Assembly (NCBI GenBank): GCA_046349915.1
Contig: JAXMBL010000008.1
Coordinates: forward strand, 186,001 to 250,000
DNA from: CAIXSC01 sp046349915
GTDB taxonomy: Bacteria; Planctomycetota; Planctomycetia; Pirellulales; Pirellulaceae
Direction of reading: 5' to 3'
DNA length: 64,000 nucleotides
Shown here: one piece after another, positions 28,184 to 36,679 of the stretch
How positions within the stretch are numbered: the stretch's first letter is position 1
Layout of the letters: each line of letters starts with the position of its first letter
Made by a program: the position numbers and the translations under genes
Notes under the pieces: generated by a model
Seen by the model: the letters and a program-made list of their open reading frames with translations, nothing else
Told to the model about the DNA's origin: nothing
Database searches by the model: none

Positions 28184-28206
28184 ACGACGGACTGAAAGTC
28201 CGTCGT
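28184..28206. repeat. ACGGACT-family palindrome, copy 4
   Basis: Arms ACGACGGACT and AGTCCGTCGT (10 bp, perfect) around GAA. It lies 38 bases from copy 3; read on the other strand its loop is TTC, so it is the same element inverted. Confidence 0.75.
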
Positions 28207-28295
28207 ACGTGGGGCGGACAAACGGCAAGCGGCAAGGCCGACGTCGCTCGAACCGCGAAATGCAGGGGTCAGAGAATATCCGCCGCTACTTGGCG

Positions 28296-28799
28296 CTACT
28301 TTGGGCTGTTCAGTGATTGCAACCCGGCGCTCGCGATTTGAGCATCTTCAGTCGATTTCACTCCTGAAACGCCAATGGCGCCAATGATCTTGCCTTCATG
28401 AAGGATAGGAAGCCCGCCTTCGACAGGTAAACCGCCGGGGAGTTTCAAGATCTTCAGGTTAGCGCCCCCCATCGCTAATGTCTCTTCGAACGCTTTGGTC
28501 GGGCGGCGAAAGAGCGCCGAGGTTTTGGCTTTCTCCAGGGCGACTTCGACGCTGCCCAACTGAGTGTTGTCCAGTCGTTGGAAGGCGACCAAAAAACCAG
28601 CCGGGTCGACGACTGCGATGGCGACCGGCCAGTCGTTCTTCCTCGCTTCCACGGCAGCTGCTGCGATGACCTTGTTGGCAAGCTCGAGCTTAATCGGTTC
28701 GCCGTAGGGAATCGGCGCTTGGGCTTGAGCAGAATTGCCGACCACCAGCGTGGCGAAGAAAAAGGCGACGACTAATGTTTTCGTGGCGAAAGTTGGCAT
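28296..28799 (-). CDS. GlcG/HbpS-like (DUF336) exported protein
   Basis: A 167-residue protein with signal peptide (TKTLVVAFFFATLVVGNSAQA). The mature part is the GlcG/HbpS fold: LELANKVIAAAAVEARKNDW, VAIAVVDPAGFLVAFQRLDN, ALEKAKTSALFRRPTKAFEE, LPGGLPVEGGLPILHEGKII, GAIGVSGVKSTEDAQIASAG. HbpS-type proteins bind haem or small ligands outside the cell; GlcG is linked to glycolate use. ATG 28799 has GGGAGA eight bases ahead; the frame is open 76 codons further but without signal-like sequence. Next to the REP-like region on the right. Confidence 0.92.
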   Translation of the reverse strand: MPTFATKTLVVAFFFATLVVGNSAQAQAPIPYGEPIKLELANKVIAAAAVEARKNDWPVAIAVVDPAGFLVAFQRLDNTQLGSVEVALEKAKTSALFRRPTKAFEETLAMGGANLKILKLPGGLPVEGGLPILHEGKIIGAIGVSGVKSTEDAQIASAGLQSLNSPK

Positions 28800-28938
28800 C
28801 GATGTTCTCCCATCATGAAACGAAAACTGACAATGCGTGCGATACATCGCACCGAATGCTTTAGAGCGAAAGCGTAGACGATGTCGCACCGCAACTCCAG
28901 GTGGTCGCGCGGGGCAAGCTTTCCGAAGCATCAGCATT

Positions 28939-28987
28939 CCGAAGCATCCACCCGTTCCTCGCTGACAAGTGAGGATCGGTGGATTGC
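28939..28987. repeat. REP-like hairpin 1 left of the Y1 transposase
   Basis: Begins CCGAAGCATCCACC. Outer arms ATCCACC (28946-28952) and GGTGGAT (28978-28984), inner arms CCTC (28957-28960) and GAGG (28971-28974). Same head sequence as the elements at 29021 and 31404. Confidence 0.7.
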
Positions 28988-29020
28988 GGGGTTCGGGTGG
29001 GAATGAACCGGGGAGTACCG

Positions 29021-29067
29021 GAAGCATCCACCAGCTCTTTGCCGACTAGCGAGAATGGGTGGACTGT
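29021..29067. repeat. REP-like hairpin 2 left of the Y1 transposase
   Basis: GAAGCATCCACCAG head, arms TCCACC (29027-29032) and GGTGGA (29058-29063), ending in GGTGGACTG as in the element at 31404. Confidence 0.7.
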
Positions 29068-29123
29068 GGGCGCTGGCAGGGCGTGGTATGCCGTGGAAGC
29101 ACAGATCTGCCCGCCACCTCCTT

Positions 29124-29290
29124 GAAATCGACGGAAAAGGGACGCGCCTCGCCGCCTAGCTGGAAAGCACCATGAGCGATGAGCGTCACTCGCGTGGCGA
29201 GTCGCCCCAAATCACACGCCTTTGGCGTTCTACGCTAATTGTCGGCTTCGGCTGAACCACCGGGAAAAGATGGATGCGACCAATCAGGAC
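29124..29290 (+). repeat. ~167-bp direct repeat, copy A
   Basis: Runs from GAAATCGACGGAAAAG to GCGACCAATCAGGAC. Conserved blocks shared with copies B and C: AAAGCACCATGA near the middle, TTCTACGC, GGCTTCGGCTGAAC and GAAAAGATGGATGCGACC. No convincing protein is encoded by it. Confidence 0.8.
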
Positions 29291-29305
29291 GCGACCAATC
29301 AGGAC
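29276..29305. repeat. 15-bp perfect tandem duplication
   Basis: GCGACCAATCAGGAC twice in a row at the right end of repeat copy A; copies B and C have a single unit. Confidence 0.85.
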
Positions 29306-29591
29306 GACCGGTACGCGCTCCGCGAAGTCGAATACCTAATCCGTCCAAGTCTCCGACAAACGGTGGATGCTACCGATCCGCTCTCTCTTCCGCCAACCAA
29401 TCTGCGGCGACTCCAAGTTTTTTTGAGTTTTTTCGCGATTATCCGGCACTTTGTTGGAGTTTTTGCGAGTGAAAAGATAGCAGGACGCAAGGCGCGCACC
29501 TCGAACGCGATCACGGCGGCGTGGTCGTGCAGGACGGTAAGTCATCGGGGATCGACGCGTACGGCGATGTCCTGCCTGTAAGGGACTCGTT

Positions 29592-31061
29592 ATGCCTACT
29601 CTCAATCGTTCCGTTGCTATTCCGCAGACCGAGATAGGCGTCTACCACCTCCGCAATCGCTGCGTCCAGCAGGCGTTCCTTTGTGGATACGACGCGGTGA
29701 ATAAGGTTGACTACTCGCATCGCAAGGTTTGGATTTGGGAGAAACTCAAACTTCTCATGCGAGCATTCGCCATCGATCTGCTCAAGTGCAGCTTAATGGA
29801 CAACCACCTCCACCTACTGCTCCGCAATCGCCCTGATCTCGTCGAGGAATGGTCCGACGAGGAAGTAGCGCGACGCTGGTGGGAAATCTGTCCAGAGCGA
29901 CTGGACGTCGATGGATCACCGGCAGAGCCCAAGCCGATCGAACTCGAGCAGTGGCTCAACGATCCCGAACGAATGCTCGAGTTGCGCGAGCGGCTATCCA
30001 GCCCTTCATGGCTGATGCAGATCTGGTGCTCGTACATTGGCCGCCGAGCGAACCGGGAATCGGGCAAGACCGGCCGATTTTTCGAGGAACGCTTCAAGAG
30101 CGTCCGCTTGCTTGATGAAGCCGCAGTCCTCGCCTGCGCACTCTACATCGACCTGAATCCAATCCGTGCGGCAGTTGCGGAGACTCCCGAAGCGTCAGAC
30201 TACACATCCGCCCAAGCTCGCATCTTGGGACGGAAGCAACGCCTCGCTCGCGCCCTAGCCATGGGGCTCGACCCAAAGGCCCTGTCTCAAGATGGCGGAC
30301 TTCCCGTCGATGTTATCTGTGCCGATCCGTCCGACGCTGACGCCTGGCTTAGCCGACTGACGCTCGACGCCGAACAGCGATTGACTCAGTATATGTCGGA
30401 GTGGTTCGACGGGGCCGAAGGGATTGAATGGGAGAGCTTCCCGGCGGATGAGACCAGCCATGAATTAGCGGAGACCAGCACTACAAGCAAAACAGAATTC
30501 TCAGAACCCGTCATGTCGACCACTGTGACCATGGGTGTGTTGGAGCAAGAGCCCTGCGTCGCTGCTCCGGTTGCTGCTGCTCAAGAAGTACTGCCCCCAC
30601 AGGAACCACTCAGTGCCGACCAACCGGCTGTTGCGGTTCCCCGGCAGGAACAAGCGTTACCGGCGCATTCCCAGAAGGGGGCCACGCCTGCTGCCAAGTC
30701 ATACGGCCGCATGGCCGCCCGAGTGCGTCAATCGCTCTTAGGTCTTTTACATTTCCCCGCCCCGCGCGCATCGAACAAGGGTTTTTTGTCTCTGACGCTT
30801 GACGCCTATCTGGAATTGCTTGACTGGACCGGGAGACAACTCCACCCAGACAAGAAAGGCGCAATACCAGAGACGACCCCGCCCATCTTGGAGCGTTTGG
30901 GGATTAAGGTGTCCGGTTGGCTCGACTTAGTCGACAACCTCTGCAAGTGGTTTGGCGTGGCGGTTGGGCGAGTCGAGCAATTGGAGCAAGAGGCGACGCG
31001 CGTCGGTCGCAACTGGCTCTGGCGTCGCCGCGAGATGGCCGCTGTGTTTGAGTTGAAGTAG
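29592..31061 (+). CDS. Y1 (HUH) transposase, RAYT-like, large planctomycete type
   Basis: A 489-residue protein of the large planctomycete Y1/REP-associated transposase type. Residues ~1-210 are the Y1 part: GVYHLRNRCVQQAFLCGYD, LMDNHLHLLLRNRPD with the HUH metal site, and ALYIDLNPIRAAVAETPE; the TGRFFEERFKS segment is typical. Residues ~280-400 are low-complexity linker, and ~400-489 a helical C-terminus. The enzyme should cut single-stranded DNA and move elements with hairpin ends. ATG 29592 has AAGGG eight bases ahead. It is bracketed by REP-like hairpins and by repeat copies A and B. No frameshift is visible, so it may be active. Confidence 0.88.
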   Translation: MPTLNRSVAIPQTEIGVYHLRNRCVQQAFLCGYDAVNKVDYSHRKVWIWEKLKLLMRAFAIDLLKCSLMDNHLHLLLRNRPDLVEEWSDEEVARRWWEICPERLDVDGSPAEPKPIELEQWLNDPERMLELRERLSSPSWLMQIWCSYIGRRANRESGKTGRFFEERFKSVRLLDEAAVLACALYIDLNPIRAAVAETPEASDYTSAQARILGRKQRLARALAMGLDPKALSQDGGLPVDVICADPSDADAWLSRLTLDAEQRLTQYMSEWFDGAEGIEWESFPADETSHELAETSTTSKTEFSEPVMSTTVTMGVLEQEPCVAAPVAAAQEVLPPQEPLSADQPAVAVPRQEQALPAHSQKGATPAAKSYGRMAARVRQSLLGLLHFPAPRASNKGFLSLTLDAYLELLDWTGRQLHPDKKGAIPETTPPILERLGIKVSGWLDLVDNLCKWFGVAVGRVEQLEQEATRVGRNWLWRRREMAAVFELK

Positions 31062-31384
31062 ACATGCTCAATTTCCTTGCATCGGTTGTCCGCCTGGAGA
31101 GTTTGCTGCGAGTAGTGGCAACGCAATAACTTCCACGCAATGTCTTTAGGGGCGTCGAACCCAATAATGCGAATCGCTCGAGTCCCGCAACTGATCCGCA
31201 CCGCTAGGCTAGCGCGCTAGTCCGTCAGTACGTGATTCTCGTGAGAACTATGTTCGCGTGCCTGCAAAATCCCGGGAATCCCGGTCTTTGCGCCCGCGTA
31301 GAACATCCGGAATAAAGTGGATGCGTCCCAACTTACCGTCTCGCACCGCTCGGAAACTTGTCTTCATCGCATGATCGTGTTTAC

Positions 31385-31406
31385 GAATGCACTCCGAATG
31401 CACTCC
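31385..31406. repeat. 11-bp tandem repeat next to REP-like hairpin 3
   Basis: GAATGCACTCC twice (31385-31395, 31396-31406), then GAAGCATCC begins the hairpin element. Confidence 0.75.
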
Positions 31407-31454
31407 GAAGCATCCACCAGTTCGACGAAGGCGAGTGAGGACTGGTGGACTGGG
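31404..31454. repeat. REP-like hairpin 3 right of the Y1 transposase
   Basis: Head CCGAAGCATCCACC; arms TCCACCAGT (31413-31421) and ACTGGTGGA (31441-31449), 9 bp perfect. Same family as 28939 and 29021. Confidence 0.75.
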
Positions 31455-31508
31455 GCGCGGGCATGGCTGGGCATGCAGGGGAAACGTAAATCGCCCTGCC
31501 AAGTCACT

Positions 31509-31674
31509 GAAATCGATTGAGATGGGACGACCTCTCGCTGCCCGGCGTCAAAAGCACCATGAGCGGCGAGTGTCGCTCGCGTGGAAAAGCCACCCGAAGG
31601 TCGCCCACCTTCTGTGTTCTACGCTATTTGTCGGCTTCGGCTGAACTACCGAGAAAAGATGGATGCGACCAATC
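31509..31674 (+). repeat. ~167-bp direct repeat, copy B
   Basis: From GAAATCGATTGAGATG to GCGACCAATC, aligning with copies A and C. Its right end abuts the IS1380 homology directly. Confidence 0.8.
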
Positions 31675-32798
31675 GATCCTTCGACGAGTTACAAGCAGTG
31701 TTCAACGACACGCGTTTGAAAGTGTGGCGACAGCAACCGCAGGAGTTTTTTGATCGTGCTGTAATCGACGCAGACGGCACTGTGTGCGAGACGTTGGGAG
31801 AGTGCAAGCTGGGCATGGAGTACTCGTATAAAAAAGTCTGGGGCTATCATCCGCTCGTTGTCTCTCTTGCAAACACGAGCGAGCCGTTGTTCCTGGTTAA
31901 TCGTCCAGGGAACGTTCCCTCTCACACAGACGCAGCCGAATACTTGGATCGCGCGGTAATGCTCTGCAAGGACGCCCGGTTCCGCGAAATTCTGTTGCGC
32001 GGCGACACCGACTTCTCGCAGACCAAGTTCCTCGACGGCTGGAACTCGCAGGGCGTCAAATTCGTGTTTGGCATGGACGCGAGCAACAAGCTCGACGACC
32101 TCGCCGACAACTTGGCCGAATCTGCTTGGAAAAAGCTGAAACGTCCAGCTAAGTACCAAGTGGCGACCACTACCCGAAAGCGTCCCGAGAACTTCAAGCA
32201 GCCGATCGTCGAAGCACGCGGCTTTGAAGACATTCAACTGGTTGACGAGGATGTCGCTGAGTTCAATTACCAACCAGGAGCGTGCAAGCAGACTTACCGC
32301 ATCGTCGTGGTGCGTAAGAATCTGACGCGAGCGAAGGGCATGGGCGAACAACGCCAACTGTTCGACGAGATCCGCTACTTATTCTATATCACGAACATCA
32401 CCTCGGTGACGCGGGAAGAGATCGTGTTCGAGGCAAACTCGCGTTGCAATCAAGAGAATCTCATCGGGCAACTCAAAGGAGGAGTTCATGCCACGAATAT
32501 GCCGCTGGGATGCATGGTGAGCAACGGAGCGTACATGGTTATGGCCGCGCTGGCATGGAGTATGAAGGCCTGGTGGGCGCTGCTGACACCGGTCGATGCG
32601 CGGTGGAAGGAGAAGCACGAGAAAGAAAAACGCACGTTGCTGCGAATGGAATTCGATACATTCCTGCACGCGGTCATGCTCGTACCTTGCCAGATTGTGA
32701 AGACCGGAAGACGTTTAGTGTTCCGCCTGCTCTCGTGGAATCCGTGGCATTCCGTGCTCTTCCGTCTACTCGACCGAATCGTGTCACTGCAATGTTGA
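31659..32798 (+). CDS. IS1380-family transposase, 5'-truncated
   Basis: About 380 residues of an IS1380 transposase from the middle of the catalytic domain to the natural C-terminus: VIDADGTVCETLGECKLGME, LLRGDTDFSQTKFLDGW (catalytic Asp), RIVVVRKNLTRAKG, ANSRCNQENLIGQLKGGVHA (catalytic Glu region) and RRLVFRLLSWNPW. IS1380 proteins usually have about 450-500 residues, so roughly the first 100 are missing. Homology begins only after repeat copy B; the frame upstream (to GTG 31581) and the ATG at 31659 belong to the repeat. This is a transposase gene broken at its 5' end, with an N-terminus supplied by the repeat. It is unlikely to transpose on its own. Confidence 0.82.
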   Translation: MDATNRSFDELQAVFNDTRLKVWRQQPQEFFDRAVIDADGTVCETLGECKLGMEYSYKKVWGYHPLVVSLANTSEPLFLVNRPGNVPSHTDAAEYLDRAVMLCKDARFREILLRGDTDFSQTKFLDGWNSQGVKFVFGMDASNKLDDLADNLAESAWKKLKRPAKYQVATTTRKRPENFKQPIVEARGFEDIQLVDEDVAEFNYQPGACKQTYRIVVVRKNLTRAKGMGEQRQLFDEIRYLFYITNITSVTREEIVFEANSRCNQENLIGQLKGGVHATNMPLGCMVSNGAYMVMAALAWSMKAWWALLTPVDARWKEKHEKEKRTLLRMEFDTFLHAVMLVPCQIVKTGRRLVFRLLSWNPWHSVLFRLLDRIVSLQC

Positions 32799-33056
32799 CG
32801 CGACGCATGTGAAGCCGGGGTCTGGATGCTCCGGTATCTCGATAAACGCCTCACCCAAGAAATTATCGACTATGACACACCGACAACCTGAACGATCATC
32901 TCGCCACCGAGTTCGGTTCGCTGGGCTGCGGGTCCGCGCGTCGCGTTCGAGCGCCGCGACGTCGAAAATCACGGTAGGCATAAGCTTGTTTTGGGGCTAG
33001 TGACTTGGGCGGGATCTGGCATGCAGTCGAAACACACATTTCCATGCCAATTCGCT

Positions 33057-33225
33057 GAAATCGACGGAAAAGTGACGGCGTCTGGCTGCCTGGCGTCGAA
33101 AGCACCATGAACGATGGGCGTCACTCGCATGGCGCGTCATTTCAACTCACGCAATTCCTTTATTCTACGCGAATTACCAGCTTCTGCTGAACCAACGAGA
33201 AAAGATGGATGCGACCAATCAGGAC
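33057..33225 (+). repeat. ~167-bp direct repeat, copy C
   Basis: From GAAATCGACGGAAAAG to GCGACCAATCAGGAC. It shares AAAGCACCATGA, TTCTACGC and GAAAAGATGGATGCGACC with A and B. It ends 11 bases before the stop codon of the TIR protein gene. Confidence 0.8.
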
Positions 33226-33235
33226 TGCATACCTT

Positions 33236-35668
33236 CTATCTCGTGTACAATCTGCTCGCGAAGTACCAATCTCTTACACCGGCGTATTCATCGCCCCTTA
33301 TCAGTTCGCGAAAATAGAGCAATGAAAAATTGATCGCGACCGTTAAGCGTATCGCTTCTCCTGCCTTCGCAACCTCGCAAAGCTTAATACCCGCCTCCGA
33401 GAATTCAACGCTCTTGTACGCTTCCGCATAATTGAAGCGTAGTCGTGGCCGACAAAATGAATAGAGCTTCTCGTCACTCGCCCCTCGCCAGATCAGATGC
33501 AATCCATTTGGAGAAAACCTTAGGTTCTCGCAGTGCGCACAGTCTCGCTCGACTATCTTCACTACCTCCGTCCCCGTAGCCAAATCCTTAATGACAAGAT
33601 CCCCGCTCCTCGTCTCCTCTCCCTGGTCAACATAAGTATTCATCTCCTGCCATCTCGCGACCAAATCCCCCTGTGGGCTGGTGCATTCCACTTCATTCTT
33701 ATTGTCCTCTGCACTCGTCACTTCGCCTTCCGTTCGGAAAACCTCTCCCAACAGGATCGGCTTGAATCGAGGAGGCAGGTCGTTGATCGCTTGCACCTGG
33801 TAGTCTGGGATAGGAATGCTCCATACCAGCAATGTCCCATCACGACTTACCGAGGCCACAGCATGCTCATCTTCATCGAATGCTACGTCGAGGACTGGAG
33901 ATTGATGACCGGTGAGCTTTACGAGCAAACTGCCTTGCGCGATATCCCACACACGAATCTCGCTTCCGACGCAACCCGCGATTAACCGGTTTCGCGGTGA
34001 AATGGACAACTGAGTGGGCGCCTCTCCATCTACCGCTATTCTCCTGCTAACACCATAGGAAGCCATTTCCTCTGCTTTCTGGATCACGATCGCATTCTCG
34101 ACATTGTTTCGTCGATTGGATTCACTTATCGCAATCACCGACGCGTCCTGAGATACGCAAGCGTCAATGCACTGAACGATTCCCTTATCGTCAGATACTT
34201 CCCCATTTCGACGATACACGACCTGCGTCTGTCCCTTCCTGAGGACGACAACGGAACTGACGTAGTTATTCTTGAATGTTGCGATCGCCGCGGCCGCCTT
34301 GCATGCACGCGCCAATTTAACAAGCTCAACATATCCGTCGTTCGATGAGTACCAAAGCGCCTCATCAGGGAGAGGACTGCTCCGCGATACACCGCTGGAT
34401 TCAACCCATAGCGAAGATCCTTGACGTCCAGCCAGACTTATGCGCACCCTGTCTCCGTTAGACAGGATTGTTTCCATCGACTCGCCTGGAACTTGGTCGA
34501 CTTCCAGGCTGGCCGCTACTCGTACCAAATCGGCCGGGTCGTGCCGCGATACCTCGACGAGACCCGAGTTTAGCGAAAGACGTAACTGTCGACCGTCGCC
34601 CCAAATCGCCGCCACGCTGGAATCTTTCGAAGAAAAGGCGCACTGGGCGGCCTCTTGTTCCCTTTCTGCATGCCGCCGCGCCGCCCAAACAATGTTGCAT
34701 TCGGGCAGTCGTGCCAGTCGCTTCAGTGCCTCTCGGTACTCGACGCTGTTCACTCTCAGGAGGTCCAGGCTATCTTCACCATTTTCCGCTTGGTGATTGT
34801 GGTTAATAGCTCGCAATGCCATGAGCTTCGCGGCCAAATAGTCCCGTTCTCGTTCGCTCGCCGCGGAACGGGCCAACCAAGAGACACCTTGTTCATGTCG
34901 CGATTCACGCTCTCGCGCGATCGCAACGGATCGTTGATTCACCGCAATCCATCCGCCCGTAATAGCCACGAGGAGCGCCACGGCCAGTCCGACGGTCAAA
35001 CTCAGGAGAATGCGTATTCGCCGACGATGCTGCCGATAATCCTCCGAAGTTAGTGCCTCCATGTCGCAGTTACGAATAGGAGCGACAACTTTTGCCAGCG
35101 AATTGACGAATTGCTGATTCACGGGGGAGAGTACGCTGGACGGTCGGCTACCATACTGGCTTGTAATCGCTCGAAGGTCCGCAATATTCGGTTCGTACGC
35201 AAACACGCCTTTTAGCAATTGGGGAAGTGCCGTAGTCGCTGGCCAGTCGAAATCCCCCTGAGCCGTTGAACCCATCGTCCATCGCCATGCGCCTTGGCTC
35301 ATGACGAGGTGCATGCGTTCGAGCCGATCAGGCAAGACCATCTGGGGTGAGAAATCTTCTGGTGTGATATCTCGTCCACTCAACCAGTAGCAGATCTCTC
35401 GCTTCACCCACAGCGAGCTTGCGGCGCCCGGGGAAGCGATAAGAATAAAGTGATGGGTGGAGTCAAGGGACGAAGTTATCTTTGGCCAAAGACTTGGCGT
35501 CGATTCAAGGTTGTGCACATCCTGAAAGACTCTTGCAGCACGCCATTTAAATAATGGCTTCGCATATTGTTCCAAGAGAGATTTCAGAGCTGTCGCCAGT
35601 GGCGAGTCGATCTCGTTGTGGTTGTAGGAAATAAATGCGTCAAATCGATAGATGCTATCACGTTTCAT
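33236..35668 (-). CDS. TIR domain, transmembrane and WD40 repeat protein
   Basis: An 810-residue protein. Residues ~9-150 are a TIR domain: YRFDAFISYNHNEIDSPLAT, RVFQDVHNLESTPSLWPKI, HFILIASPGAASSLWVKREI; Glu91 in WVKRE occupies the place of the catalytic Glu of TIR NADases. Helix ~218-240 (LLSLTVGLAVALLVAITGG) spans the membrane, a charged helix follows, and the rest is a beta-propeller with WD-like repeats (CVGSEIRVWDIAQG, GTLLVWSIPIPDYQ). Start ATG 35668 is preferred over TTG 35677. The gene looks richer in A/T than its neighbours and lies beside transposases and repeat C, suggesting transfer. Known: TIR-membrane-WD40 proteins occur in bacteria and some TIR domains deplete NAD in defence; a defence role here is inferred. 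Confidence 0.88.
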   Translation of the reverse strand: MKRDSIYRFDAFISYNHNEIDSPLATALKSLLEQYAKPLFKWRAARVFQDVHNLESTPSLWPKITSSLDSTHHFILIASPGAASSLWVKREICYWLSGRDITPEDFSPQMVLPDRLERMHLVMSQGAWRWTMGSTAQGDFDWPATTALPQLLKGVFAYEPNIADLRAITSQYGSRPSSVLSPVNQQFVNSLAKVVAPIRNCDMEALTSEDYRQHRRRIRILLSLTVGLAVALLVAITGGWIAVNQRSVAIARERESRHEQGVSWLARSAASERERDYLAAKLMALRAINHNHQAENGEDSLDLLRVNSVEYREALKRLARLPECNIVWAARRHAEREQEAAQCAFSSKDSSVAAIWGDGRQLRLSLNSGLVEVSRHDPADLVRVAASLEVDQVPGESMETILSNGDRVRISLAGRQGSSLWVESSGVSRSSPLPDEALWYSSNDGYVELVKLARACKAAAAIATFKNNYVSSVVVLRKGQTQVVYRRNGEVSDDKGIVQCIDACVSQDASVIAISESNRRNNVENAIVIQKAEEMASYGVSRRIAVDGEAPTQLSISPRNRLIAGCVGSEIRVWDIAQGSLLVKLTGHQSPVLDVAFDEDEHAVASVSRDGTLLVWSIPIPDYQVQAINDLPPRFKPILLGEVFRTEGEVTSAEDNKNEVECTSPQGDLVARWQEMNTYVDQGEETRSGDLVIKDLATGTEVVKIVERDCAHCENLRFSPNGLHLIWRGASDEKLYSFCRPRLRFNYAEAYKSVEFSEAGIKLCEVAKAGEAIRLTVAINFSLLYFRELIRGDEYAGVRDWYFASRLYTR

Positions 35669-35870
35669 AGACTTCAAGAAATAAACGGTGATTCGTTTTG
35701 TCGGCCGGTGAAAGCCTTCGTGTTCGTAACAACTCGCCCATTAAATCCGTCGCTCAATGCCGCGAACCACATGCCGAGAGATTCCTGGCTGATTATCTAA
35801 ATCGCCGCCGCCACGGGGCCGTGTGCCCAGCGGAGAATTCCCAAAGAATTCTGAGTCATCCAGCAGTTTC

Positions 35871-36449
35871 TTACAGACTGTTGGGAATCGGCGGATTGGA
35901 GGGCTGGGAAGGATTGGCGTAAAGTGGAGCCCCTGCTCCTCTCTGTATGCCACTGAAACCGACAGAACTAACGCCGCTTCTCGCTTTCTGGTTTTTAGGC
36001 TTTTCCGGGGTTACTGTGGGAAGGGCCGTCAAAGCCTCCGCAGTAGAAGAAGATCGCGATCTTGAAGTTTTCAGGGTTTCTGAGACCGCGAAAAGAACTC
36101 CGTCCTGGAAACCCGCACTGCCTTCACTCCGTGTTCTGGACACTTCGGTCGAGTACTTCTCGCTTGAAGCCGGGTCTCGTACCGACACGTATCCAAGTGC
36201 TGCCAACGCCGCCGCACCGAACCAGCATTCTCTTTGTGTGGCAATCACCTTGATCAGATCGGGCGAGCTTTGTTGAAGGCAGTGACTTGTCGTTGCGCCA
36301 CAACGCCAGACCAACGTCGGGACGAATGCGAGGGACACCGACATCACGAATTGCTTGATTGATCCCATCACGCAGGAGATGGCATAGCCGATGGTAATCA
36401 GCACCAAGGCAATCCCCAAAGAGCGGACCGCTGACAAGAGACTCCCCAA
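35871..36449 (-). CDS. Possible small membrane protein, unrecognised
   Basis: A 192-codon frame starting at TTG 36449 (GAGTCTC... no clear ribosome site). The N-terminal half has two or three hydrophobic helices (GIALVLITIGYAISCVMG, SIKQFVMSVSLAFVPTLVW, AALAALGYVSV). The second half is low-complexity Ser/Pro (ETLKTSRSRSSSTAEALTA, PSQPSNPPIPNSL) and may be non-coding. It lies between the TIR gene and the ricin-fold gene, on the same strand. I have no family for it and give it low weight. Confidence 0.35.
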   Translation of the reverse strand: MGSLLSAVRSLGIALVLITIGYAISCVMGSIKQFVMSVSLAFVPTLVWRCGATTSHCLQQSSPDLIKVIATQRECWFGAAALAALGYVSVRDPASSEKYSTEVSRTRSEGSAGFQDGVLFAVSETLKTSRSRSSSTAEALTALPTVTPEKPKNQKARSGVSSVGFSGIQRGAGAPLYANPSQPSNPPIPNSL

Positions 36450-36617
36450 ACTTTAGAACTCGACGCTCGTATCGCCCAGTCGATTGGCAGTTTCTGCCAG
36501 TTCCGGTGCTGGAGTCTCGTGCGGATTGGTGGTGTTCATCAGTTATCTCATGGCGATGACCGATGCAGATTCATGCCTCATGCAGTTCGGTGGAACAACC
36601 AATTCCGTAAAGGAACA

Positions 36618-36639
36618 AGTGGCCGTGATAAAGGCCACT
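36618..36639 (-). terminator. Hairpin after the ricin-fold gene
   Basis: Arms AGTGGCC (36618-36624) and GGCCACT (36633-36639) around eight bases, 41 bases past the stop of the ricin-fold gene. On the + strand it is followed by GTTTT, so it could end transcription in either direction. Confidence 0.5.
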
Positions 36640-36679
36640 GTTTTCAGTTACTGTCGACCGCAATTTACGCCTTGGACGA

